Origin: Synechococcus sp. CS-1328
GTDB lineage: Bacteria > Cyanobacteriota > Cyanobacteriia > PCC-6307 > Cyanobiaceae
NCBI RefSeq assembly: GCF_025128095.1
Contig: NZ_JAHLYT010000031.1
Coordinates: 42,748-106,747 of the forward strand
Length of the DNA stretch: 64,000 bases
Direction: 5' to 3'
Below are positions 54,365-62,900 of the stretch, one piece after another. The position numbers and the translations under genes were made by a program. The notes below the pieces were generated by a model. It was given only the letters and a program-made list of their open reading frames with translations. It did not search any database and was not told the origin of the DNA. How positions within the stretch are numbered: the first letter of the stretch is position 1; each line of letters starts with the position of its first letter.

Positions 54365-55636
54365 TCAGCCGGGGCGCCGGTTGATCCGCACCCGGTCGAT
54401 GCGAGGGCCATCCATGGTGACCACGGTGAACTGGTAGCCCTTCCAGCCCAGACCCTCGCCGGGGGCGGGAATGTGCTGGAGCCGCTCCAGCAGGAAGCCC
54501 GCCAGGGTGTGATGCCCCTCCGCCTCAGGCAGGCGCAGCCCCAACTGGCGATTGAGCTCGAAGATTTCCAGGTCTCCCGCCACCGACCAGGCGTCGTCCT
54601 GGAGCTGCATCAGGTCGTTGGCATCGGCCTGGGAGCCATCCTCTTCCCCCACGATCTCGCCGGTGAGATCGGCCACGGTGACCAGCCCCTCGGTGCCGCC
54701 GTGCTCATCCACCACCACCAGCAGCGGATGGCCGCTGCGGATCAGCGGCAGCAGATCGGCCAGGGAGGCACTTTCCTGCACCAGCTGCACGGGCACCACG
54801 AAGGGATCCAGCCGCGAATCGGGCTGCAGCAGCCCGCGGGCGATCGGTTCGGCCAGGCGCCGCAGGTCGAGCAGGCCATGCACGTCGTCGAGCGACTGGC
54901 CGATCACCGGGAAGCGGGCGTGGTGGGTGGCATGCACCGCATCCATCATCTCGCCGAAGGTGACGCCCACCGGCAGGGTCTCCATGCCGGAGCGGGGCAC
55001 CATCACCTCCCGCACCAGGGTGTCCCGCAGGGAGAACACCCCCTCGAGGATGTTGCGCTCATCGGGCTGCAATCCGGTGACGCTGCCGCTCTCGATCAGG
55101 GTCTCGAGCTCCCCGGCCGACAGCACCGGCACCAGCTCATCCCAGTTGCGGGGCAGGCCGAACAGGCGCAGCAGCAGGCCCCCGAGGCGCTCGATCAGCA
55201 GCAGCAGCGGCCCCAGGGTGCGGTTCACCGATTCCAGCAACGGCGCCAGGCGCAGGGCGGAGAGCTCGGGCTGATGCAGCACCCAGGCCTTCGGCACCAG
55301 GCCGCCCAGGAGGGTGGCCAGCAGCACCAGCACCAGAAACACCACGGCCAGAAGCCAGGGCCGCAGCTCCGGAGCAGCGGAGGCGAAGGGCTGCATCCCA
55401 TCCACCAGATCGCGGCCGGTCCAGCCCAGGGCCACCAGGGCCAGAGCCGTGCCGAGCTGGGTGGCGACCAGCGCCCGGCGCAACCGGTGCTGCAGTCGCC
55501 CCACCGCGGCGGCGCCCGGCTCACCGGCCTCCATCAGCTGCTGCACCCGGCTGGGCCGCAGACGGATCAGGGCCAGCTCCCCGGCAGCAAAAAAGGCCAG
55601 CAATGCCAGGAGGATGGCCAGGGCCAGAAACCGCAT
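54365..55636 (-). CDS. CNNM/CorC-type transporter with CBS domains
   Basis: A 423-residue membrane protein of the hemolysin/CorC (HlyC) family associated with magnesium and cobalt efflux. The DUF21 membrane domain has several helices (first at residues 3-22 with AGELALIRLRPSRVQQL; others between residues 55 and 165). A cytoplasmic CBS pair follows (LVREVMVPRSGMETLPVG; RFPVIGQSLDDVHGLLDL; HPLLVVVDEHGGTEGLVTVADLTGEIVGE), then a C-terminal CorC_HlyC domain. It lies between the AMP ligase (11-base gap) and the oxidoreductase on the same strand. Confidence 0.9.
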   Translation of the reverse strand: MRFLALAILLALLAFFAAGELALIRLRPSRVQQLMEAGEPGAAAVGRLQHRLRRALVATQLGTALALVALGWTGRDLVDGMQPFASAAPELRPWLLAVVFLVLVLLATLLGGLVPKAWVLHQPELSALRLAPLLESVNRTLGPLLLLIERLGGLLLRLFGLPRNWDELVPVLSAGELETLIESGSVTGLQPDERNILEGVFSLRDTLVREVMVPRSGMETLPVGVTFGEMMDAVHATHHARFPVIGQSLDDVHGLLDLRRLAEPIARGLLQPDSRLDPFVVPVQLVQESASLADLLPLIRSGHPLLVVVDEHGGTEGLVTVADLTGEIVGEEDGSQADANDLMQLQDDAWSVAGDLEIFELNRQLGLRLPEAEGHHTLAGFLLERLQHIPAPGEGLGWKGYQFTVVTMDGPRIDRVRINRRPG

Positions 55637-55647
55637 GGAGGGGGCGT

Positions 55648-57375
55648 TTAGGTGGAGGCTAGGCCCGTCGGCGCGACCTGATCGATGGGAGTGGCGCCGG
55701 ATCTGGGGGTGGCCTCGGATCGGGGGTTGGCTTCGGATTCCGCCAGGCGCTTGAGGGCGAGGCGGTCCACCTTGCCGGTGGCGTTGATCGGCAGGTCGTC
55801 GAGCACCACGATCTGCTCAGGAGCCTTGTAACCGATGCGGTCGCGGGCAAAGCCGATCAGCTCCCGCTCCAGGGCCTGCTGATCGGCGACGGGGCCGCGC
55901 AGGCAGATGTAGGCGCGCACGTCTTCGCCGTGCACCAGATCGTGGATCCCCACCACGCCCGCGCCGGCCACGGCGGGGTGCTCGAGCAGCACGTCTTCCA
56001 CGTCCTGGGGGCAGATGTTGGAGCTGTCGTGCACGATGATCTGCTTGCGCCGGCCGTCGAACCAGAGGTAGCCGTCGGCGTCTGCCTGCATCACGTCGCC
56101 GCTGGCCAGCCAGCCGTCGACCAGCACGGCGGCGGTGGCCTCGGGATTGTTCCAGTAGCCGCTCATGCAACCGTCGGTGCGGATCCAGAGGTCGCCGGCT
56201 TCCCCCGTGGCGCAGGAGCTGCCATCGGGCCGGCGCAGCTGCATCGCCACACCAGGACCGGGCCTGCCGAGGGAGCCGGGCCGCAGGGCCTGACCGGGCG
56301 GATTGAGGATGACCATGCCCACCTCGCTCATGCCGTAGAGCTCATTCACCGGGAAACCGGCCACGGCGCGGAACTCCGTCTGCAGCTCCGACGGGATGTG
56401 ATCCCCCCCGGATACGCACAGCCGCAGGCCCGTGAAATCAGTGGGGCGGATCGCCGGATCGCGCACCAGGGAAAACAGGGCCGCCGGCAGCAGCTTCAGC
56501 ACCGTGGGGCTGGTCTGGTCAAGAAGCCAGCGGATCTCTTCGCTGTCGCTGCTGCGGGCGAGCACCACGGTGCTGCCCGCCAGCAGGGCGGCCAGGGCAC
56601 TGGTGGAGCCGCCGATGTGGGCCATGGAGGTGCCGGCCAGGTAGGTGTCGTGCGGCGTGAAGCCCAGGCCCTGGGCGGTGCTGGAGAGCACGGCGGCGAG
56701 GCTGCGGCGGCTGTGGGTGACGCCCTTGGGCCGGGCCGTACTGCCGGACGTGAAATAGAGGATGGCCGGGTCGTCGTCGTGCGGCGGCGCACCTGCCCCA
56801 GCGACCTCCGGCTGCAGGCCAGCCGGCGAAGGGGGCAGCAGATCCTCGAAGCAACGGGGCGGCCGACTCAGACCCGCCACCACCAGCGGCTCGCCACCGC
56901 CACCGTCGCCCCCACCGCGACCGAGCCCAGCCGACTCCGCGCCATAGATCAGAGTGCCCAGGGGCAGGGCAGCGACCTGGACACTGGCGGCCACATCGGC
57001 GAGCCGCTCGGCATGGAACAGCAGCAGCCGGGCGCCGCTGAGCTCGAGGGCGTAATCGAGCTCCGCCGGCGTGTAGCGGTAGTTCAGCGGGGTGGCCACC
57101 AGGCCGGCCCGCAGACAGGCCAGCAGATGCAGCATCACCGCCAGCCGGTTTGGCAGCAGCGACGCGACCCGGTCGCCGCGCTGCAGGCCGAGGTGGAGGT
57201 AGTGGCTGGCCAGGCGGGCGCTGCGGCTATCCAGCTCCTGCCAGCCGATCACCCCCCGTCGGCTGATCAGGGCCGGCCGCTTGGGATCAGGGTGCTGGAG
57301 CCCGCGGTGCAGCAACTGCTCCAGCGGGGTGTGGCAGGCCAGGGGCGGACCCTGCAGAACGGAGGAGGAGGTCAC
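55648..57375 (-). CDS. AMP-dependent synthetase/ligase (acyl-CoA ligase family)
   Basis: A 575-residue ANL-superfamily enzyme that adenylates a carboxylic acid and probably forms a thioester. Motifs are the P-loop-like YFTSGSTARPKGVTHS (residues ~205-220), ELYGMSEVG near residue 345, SGDV followed by WFDGRRKQIIVHDSSNICP (hinge), and the C-terminal catalytic lysine in NATGKVDRLALKRL. The start is a GTG at 57375; no ATG gives a sensible N terminus. A dedicated CoA ligase is likely, but the acid is unknown. It sits 19 bases downstream of the serine hydrolase gene. Confidence 0.88.
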   Translation of the reverse strand: MTSSSVLQGPPLACHTPLEQLLHRGLQHPDPKRPALISRRGVIGWQELDSRSARLASHYLHLGLQRGDRVASLLPNRLAVMLHLLACLRAGLVATPLNYRYTPAELDYALELSGARLLLFHAERLADVAASVQVAALPLGTLIYGAESAGLGRGGGDGGGGEPLVVAGLSRPPRCFEDLLPPSPAGLQPEVAGAGAPPHDDDPAILYFTSGSTARPKGVTHSRRSLAAVLSSTAQGLGFTPHDTYLAGTSMAHIGGSTSALAALLAGSTVVLARSSDSEEIRWLLDQTSPTVLKLLPAALFSLVRDPAIRPTDFTGLRLCVSGGDHIPSELQTEFRAVAGFPVNELYGMSEVGMVILNPPGQALRPGSLGRPGPGVAMQLRRPDGSSCATGEAGDLWIRTDGCMSGYWNNPEATAAVLVDGWLASGDVMQADADGYLWFDGRRKQIIVHDSSNICPQDVEDVLLEHPAVAGAGVVGIHDLVHGEDVRAYICLRGPVADQQALERELIGFARDRIGYKAPEQIVVLDDLPINATGKVDRLALKRLAESEANPRSEATPRSGATPIDQVAPTGLAST

Positions 57376-57394
57376 GGCGGCTGGGCGCGGCTCT

Positions 57395-59302
57395 TCAGGG
57401 ATCCTGGCGCCGCAGGGTCCCCTGACCCTGGAGGTTGAGGTTGTCGATCCGCACGCTGGTGGCACGGCCGCCGGGTCCGGGCGCAAAGACCACGGCGCTG
57501 GCCCCGTCGGCGTTCTCACCGGTGGGCTGATAGCGGAAGGTGTCGCCGCTGACGTGCTCCAGGGCAAAGGGCCGGCGGGCAGGACCCAGCTCCAGCACCA
57601 GGTCGCGGCCTGCGCCAGCGGCACCACCAGACGCCGCACCGTTGCCTGCCAGACGCACCACCGCGGTGCCCACGTAATCGTTGGCGTAGCTACCGGTGTA
57701 GGCCTCTGGCGGCCGCGCCGGTTGCGGGCGCTGGGGGATCACCACCGCTGGATAGGGCTGGGCCATCATCGCGGCGAAGGCCTTGCCGAACTCCGGCAGG
57801 TAGTCGCGCCGAATCGTGCCCGTCCGCACCAGATCCACGAAGCTGCGCGCCAACGCTTCCACCGCCCCCACCGGCTGGGCGTTGCTGAGCACCACGATGC
57901 CGATCTTCTGCGCCGGCAGCAGCACCACCGTGGTGGCGGCCCCGAGGAAGAAGGCACCGGAGTGGCTCAGCTGCACCTGGCCCTGGTCGTCGTACCCCAC
58001 ACCCCAGCCGAGTCCGTAGAGGCCGGCATGGTCGCGGGCGGGATCGGCCGGCGCCTTGCTCACCATCTGGGGCCGATGGGTGTCGGCCAGCGCCTCGGTC
58101 GCCACCACCTGCTGGCCCGCGAAGCGTCCATCGGCCAGCTGTAGCGCCATCCAACGGGCCAGATCCCGCACCGAAGCACTCGCCCCGCCGGCCGGCGACT
58201 GCACATCCGCATCACGGTCGAACAGGGCCTGCCACCGCTCCCCCTGCCGCACATGCAGCAAAGCCCGGTTGGGCTGGGCCAGGAAGTCGGCATGGCGGGA
58301 ACTGGTGCGGTCCATGCCGAGGGGCCGGTAGAGCCGCTCGGCGGAGATCTCCTCCCAGGAGCGACCGGCGCTGCGGGCCGCGGCCTCCGCCGCTGCGGTG
58401 AAGCCGAGGTTGGTGTAGGCATAGCTGGCGCGGAAGCGGTTGTCCAGGGGCAGGAACCGCAGGCGCTCGATCACGGCGATCCGGCCGAAGCCGATGTCTT
58501 CGAGGTCGTCGCCGGCATGGTCCGGCAGGCCGCTGCGATGGCTGAACAGATCCCGCAGGGTCACCGCATCGGCGATGGCCGGCGGGCCGAGCCGCAGCTC
58601 CGGCACATAGCGCCGCACGGGCGCATCCCAGGAGAGGCGCCCTTCTCCCACCAGGGCGGCCACCACGGTGCTGGCCAGCGGCTTGGAGAGGGAGGCGAGC
58701 TGGAACACGGTGTCGGCATCCACCGGATCGGGCCGCTCCACCTGGCGCAGCCCGAAGCCCTTGGCGAACACCACCTCGCCATCGGCCACCACAACGATCG
58801 CCAGGCCCGGCACGCCGGTGCGCCGCAGCGTGTCGGCCGCGAGGGAATCGAGGCGAGCCAGGGCGGCCACCAGGCGTGCCTGGGCTTGCGCCTGGACCTG
58901 GGCCTGGGCTTGCACCTGGGCTTGCGCTTGCGCCTGGGCTTCCGTTGCAGGCGCTGCGGCTACGGGAGCTGTGGCTGCGAGTGCTGCAGCCAGCACCGGA
59001 TGGGAGCCGGAAGGGGTAGCCGGCAGGTCCAGCCGCACCGTTGAGATGGGCAACGCTGAAACCGGCGCCAGTGCAGCCGGAGCTGTTGAAGTCGCTGCCG
59101 CTGAAGCCACTGCCGCTGAAGCCGCAGCAGCACCAGCCAGCGGCGCCACCAGGCCCACCAGCCCCAGCACAATCCCCAGCCGCCGCAACGAATCCAGGCC
59201 ACCTTCCGACACCTCAGACCACCTGGTGATCGGAGCGACGGCCCCTGAAACCGCAGCAGGGGGGCCGTGAGGCCGCCGAGCAGCAAGGGGGAGTGCTGGC
59301 AT
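57395..59302 (-). CDS. Beta-lactamase-type serine hydrolase with Ala-Gln repeat linker
   Basis: A 635-residue predicted exported hydrolase of the class C beta-lactamase/D-alanyl-D-alanine peptidase superfamily. A hydrophobic segment (residues ~41-70) could anchor it. A low-complexity region with Ala-Gln/Val-Gln repeats (residues 122-142) precedes the catalytic domain, which has FQLASLSKPLAS (Ser-x-x-Lys) near residue 196 and SYAYTNLGFTAAAE (Tyr-x-Asn) near residue 283. A C-terminal beta-barrel-like domain ends the protein. It starts divergently from the cupin gene and begins a four-gene run with the AMP ligase, CNNM and oxidoreductase genes. Confidence 0.88.
   Translation of the reverse strand: MPALPLAARRPHGPPAAVSGAVAPITRWSEVSEGGLDSLRRLGIVLGLVGLVAPLAGAAAASAAVASAAATSTAPAALAPVSALPISTVRLDLPATPSGSHPVLAAALAATAPVAAAPATEAQAQAQAQVQAQAQVQAQAQARLVAALARLDSLAADTLRRTGVPGLAIVVVADGEVVFAKGFGLRQVERPDPVDADTVFQLASLSKPLASTVVAALVGEGRLSWDAPVRRYVPELRLGPPAIADAVTLRDLFSHRSGLPDHAGDDLEDIGFGRIAVIERLRFLPLDNRFRASYAYTNLGFTAAAEAAARSAGRSWEEISAERLYRPLGMDRTSSRHADFLAQPNRALLHVRQGERWQALFDRDADVQSPAGGASASVRDLARWMALQLADGRFAGQQVVATEALADTHRPQMVSKAPADPARDHAGLYGLGWGVGYDDQGQVQLSHSGAFFLGAATTVVLLPAQKIGIVVLSNAQPVGAVEALARSFVDLVRTGTIRRDYLPEFGKAFAAMMAQPYPAVVIPQRPQPARPPEAYTGSYANDYVGTAVVRLAGNGAASGGAAGAGRDLVLELGPARRPFALEHVSGDTFRYQPTGENADGASAVVFAPGPGGRATSVRIDNLNLQGQGTLRRQDP
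58877..58939 (-). repeat. In-frame Ala-Gln/Val-Gln coding repeat
   Basis: Sixty-three bases made of hexanucleotide units of the GC(C/G/A)CAG type with occasional GTCCAG or GTGCAG, encoding alternating Ala-Gln and Val-Gln. Unit changes preserve the frame. It forms a flexible linker before the serine hydrolase domain. Confidence 0.8.
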
Positions 59303-59363
59303 GGAACGCTCCTGCAACCTGGGGCCTGAGCGGCAAGCTAGGCAGGGCAAGACCACGGCGCCC

Positions 59364-59849
59364 ATGGCATCCGATCCGGCACGACTGATCCGCCAGCTGG
59401 AGCTGCAGCCCCATCCGGAGGGGGGCTGGTACCGGGAACTGCACCGCTCCGCGGTGGGGGTGGTGCGGCAGGACGACGGCCAGCCGCGGGCCGGCCTCAC
59501 GCTGATCGCCTTCCTGCTGCAGGCGGGCGAATCGAGTCGCTGGCACCGGGTCCGCCAGGCGGATGAGCTCTGGTATCACGGCGGCGGCGCACCGCTCGAC
59601 CTGCTGCGCCTGCCGCCCCAGGGCGGCAGCACCGAGCACCTGCGGCTGGGCCGCCTCGATGCAGCAGACCCCCAGCAGCAGCCTGTGCAGCTGATCCCAG
59701 CCGACTGGTGGCAGGCGGCGCGCAGCATGGGGGACTGGAGCCTCAGTTACTGCAGCGTGGGACCGGGATTCGACTTCGCCGATTTCAACCTGCTGGCTGA
59801 TCTGCCGCTGGCCGAACGCCCCGATGGCGCCGATCCGGCTCTGATCTGA
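59364..59849 (+). CDS. Cupin domain protein, DUF985 family
   Basis: A 161-residue single-domain cupin. It starts RLIRQLELQPHPEGGWYRELHRS, the DUF985 signature, followed by LLQAGESSRWHRVRQADELWYH, with candidate metal-binding His and Glu residues, and ends with SVGPGFDFADFNLL. DUF985 proteins resemble sugar epimerase or dioxygenase cupins, but none of the cyanobacterial members is characterised as far as I know. The ATG at 59364 begins the conserved part; the ATG at 59301 overlaps the divergent serine hydrolase start. Confidence 0.85.
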   Translation: MASDPARLIRQLELQPHPEGGWYRELHRSAVGVVRQDDGQPRAGLTLIAFLLQAGESSRWHRVRQADELWYHGGGAPLDLLRLPPQGGSTEHLRLGRLDAADPQQQPVQLIPADWWQAARSMGDWSLSYCSVGPGFDFADFNLLADLPLAERPDGADPALI

Positions 59850-59939
59850 GCCTTGCTTGCCCGACCACAACTCAGCGCCGGCCAGATCTGAGTGTCTGCA
59901 ACAACCCCATGCCAGCCATGGCAACATTGCATAGGCTTC

Positions 59940-62900
59940 GTGAAAGAGGCGGGTTCAGTGGGATCGAGGCAGACATCCGAACCCAAGGAGGACCCAACCT
60001 CATCCGAGCAGCCAGCCGACCCAACCTCCCACCAGCAGCCAGCTGAGCAGCCTGATCTGCCTGGATCGTCGTCCACGCCCGACACTCCGGAGAACGCTGA
60101 CGCCCCTGAGGCTCCAGGAGCCTCGCCCGCGCCAGCCAATGAGGAGATTGCTTACGTGGTGGGCCTGGGCGCCTCCGCCGGCGGCCTCGAAGCGCTGCAG
60201 GAGCTGGTGACGTACCTGCTGGTGGGCGGGGGCGTGAGTTACGTGGTGGCGCAGCACCTCGCCCCCGACCACCGCAGCCTCCTGGTGGATCTGGTCGCCC
60301 ATACCACCACCCTCAAGGTGGTCGCGGCCGAGGACGGCATGCCGTTGCAGGCCGGCACGATTGCCATCTGTCCGCCGAACCACGACGTGGCGGTGGAGAA
60401 GAACCGGTTGGTCGTCACCGCCCCGCTGCCGCGCTTCGGGCCCAGCCCCAGCGTGGACGTTCTCTTCGAATCCCTGGCCGAGCACTGGGGGGAGCGGGCA
60501 GTGGGGGTGGTGCTCTCCGGCACCGGCTCCGATGGCGCCCGCGGGCTACGGGCGGTGCGGGCCGCCGGCGGGCTCACCCTGGTGCAGACCCTGGACAACG
60601 CCCGCTTCGATGGCATGCCACGGGCCGCCATCTCCCTCGGTGGCGCCGAGCTGGTGCTCAGCGCCCGCGAGATCGGCCAGCGCCTCGCCGCCCTGGTGAG
60701 CAGCGGCGCCGACTGGATCGGCCGCTCCCTGCCGGAGCCGGAGCCGGTGATGCTCTCGACGATCAGCCGGCAGCTGAAACACGCCATCGGCATCGACTTC
60801 TCCCGCTACAAGGAATCCACCCTGCGCCGGCAGGTGCGGCGGCGCATGGCGATCCGGCAGGTGAGCTCGATCGAGGAATACCTGCCCCTGCTGGGTTCCG
60901 ATCCGCTGGAGGCGCACGCCCTGGCGGAAAACCTCCTGGTGACGGTGACGGCGTTTTTCCGGGACCCCGACGCCTTCAACGAGCTCGGCCTTCAGCTGCG
61001 GCACTACCTCGCCAAGCAGGTGGATGGCTACCCCCTGCGCGTCTGGGTACCGGGCTGCGCCACCGGAGAGGAGGTGTATTCCATCGCCATGGTGGTGAGC
61101 CAGGTGCTGGATCACCCCGCCGATCTGTCGCGCCATCTGAAGATCTTCGGCACAGATCTCGATGAGGCGAGCCTCTCGATCGCCCGCCGGGCCACCTATC
61201 CGCTCTCAGCCTCCAAGGCGATCCCGGAAGACCTCTGCAAGCGGTTCTTGACCCTCTCCGACGGCGAGATGGCGCTGAGCGAAATGCTGCGTGAATGCGC
61301 CGTGTTCGCCCGTCACAACGTGGGGGAAGATCCACCCTTCCCGCGGCTGGACCTGATCAGCTGCCGCAACACGCTGATCTATTTCACGACCCCCCTGCGG
61401 GATCGGGTGCTGAGCCTGTTTCGCTACGGCCTGCTGCCCGGCGGCCTGCTGTTTCTGGGGAACTCCGAATCGCTCAGCAGCCGCACCCCTGGCTTTGAGG
61501 TGGCCAGCGCCGAACAGCACCTCTATCGACGTACGCAGGAAGGAGACAATCCAACGCGGCTGCTGCCGCCGTTGACCAGTAGCACCCAGCCACGGGTGCT
61601 GACCGCGTTCAGCGGCGCGGCCGGCAACCGGGTCGCGATCATGCGGGAGAACGTGCCGGAGCAGCACGTCACCCTGCTGGAGGCCATGCTCCGCCAGCTG
61701 TGCCATCCCTGCCTCATCCTCGACGAACACCACGACCTGGTGGAGGTGCAGGGGAACGTCACCCCCTACTGCCGCCTGCCGGAGGGGCAGGTCACCACCG
61801 CCGCCAGCTCCTACCTGAGGCCGGAGCTGCAGGCTGAAGCGCGGGCCCTGTTCCTGATCGTCCGCGCCGACGGGGTGCCGGTGACCGGCCAGGCGCTGGA
61901 GCTGGAGGGACTGGAGGGAAAGGTGCGCCTCGAGGCCCGCCCCCTGACGGCGGGGGATCGCAACCTCACGATTCTGAGCTTCATCGCGGACAATCCCGCC
62001 GACAGCAGCATGGCTCCGCTGCCGAGCCGCCTGATCGAACGGGACACCAGCTTCGATCAAGAGGTGGAGCGGCTGGAGAACGAGCTGCTCAGCAGCCAGG
62101 ACTCGCTGCGCCGTTCCCTGTCCGAGCTGGAAAGCGCCAACGAGGAGCTGGAGGCCTCCTCCGAGGAGCTGCAGGCGTCGTCGGAGGAGCTGCAATCCTC
62201 CAATGAGGAGCTGGAGGCCTCGAACGAGGAATTGCAGGCCACCAATGAGGCCCTGGGGATCCTCAACCAGCAGCTGCGATCCCGCACCGACGAACTGCAG
62301 GCGGTGAACGGCGACATGGAGAACATCCAGTCGTCGTTGAGCCAGGGGATGGTGATCGTGGACCAGAATCTGCGCGTCACCCGCTTCTCACCGCTGGCCG
62401 TGCGGGTGTTCGCCCTGGTGGAGAGCGACATCGGCCAGATGCTGCCCGGTGTTCCCACCACGGTGCCCCTGCCGAACCTGCGCGAGGCGCTTGAACGGGT
62501 GATCCATGGAGGCGTCAGGGAGACGATTGAAGCCCGAGGCAACAGCATCGCCTACCTCGCCCAGATCCTCCCCTATCAGGACCACCGCGGCGGCCGCCAT
62601 GGCGCCATCGTGACGCTCACCGATGTGACGGAGCTGGTTTCTCTGCGCCAGAGCGCTGAATCAGCGCTGCAGGAATTCACTCAGCTCACCGATGCCCTGC
62701 AGGAGGCAGTGTGGAAGCGAGGTCAAAATATGAAGGAGATTCGCTATGTGAGCCAGCGCATGCAGAGCCTCACCGGCTGGAGCATGGCCGAGCTGCTCGA
62801 GCAGCCTGAACGGCTGGATGAGGCGATCGATCCAGCCGACCGCGACCGCGTCAGCCAGGCCAGGCAAGCGCCCGATGAGTGGAGTGTGCGCTATCAGCTG

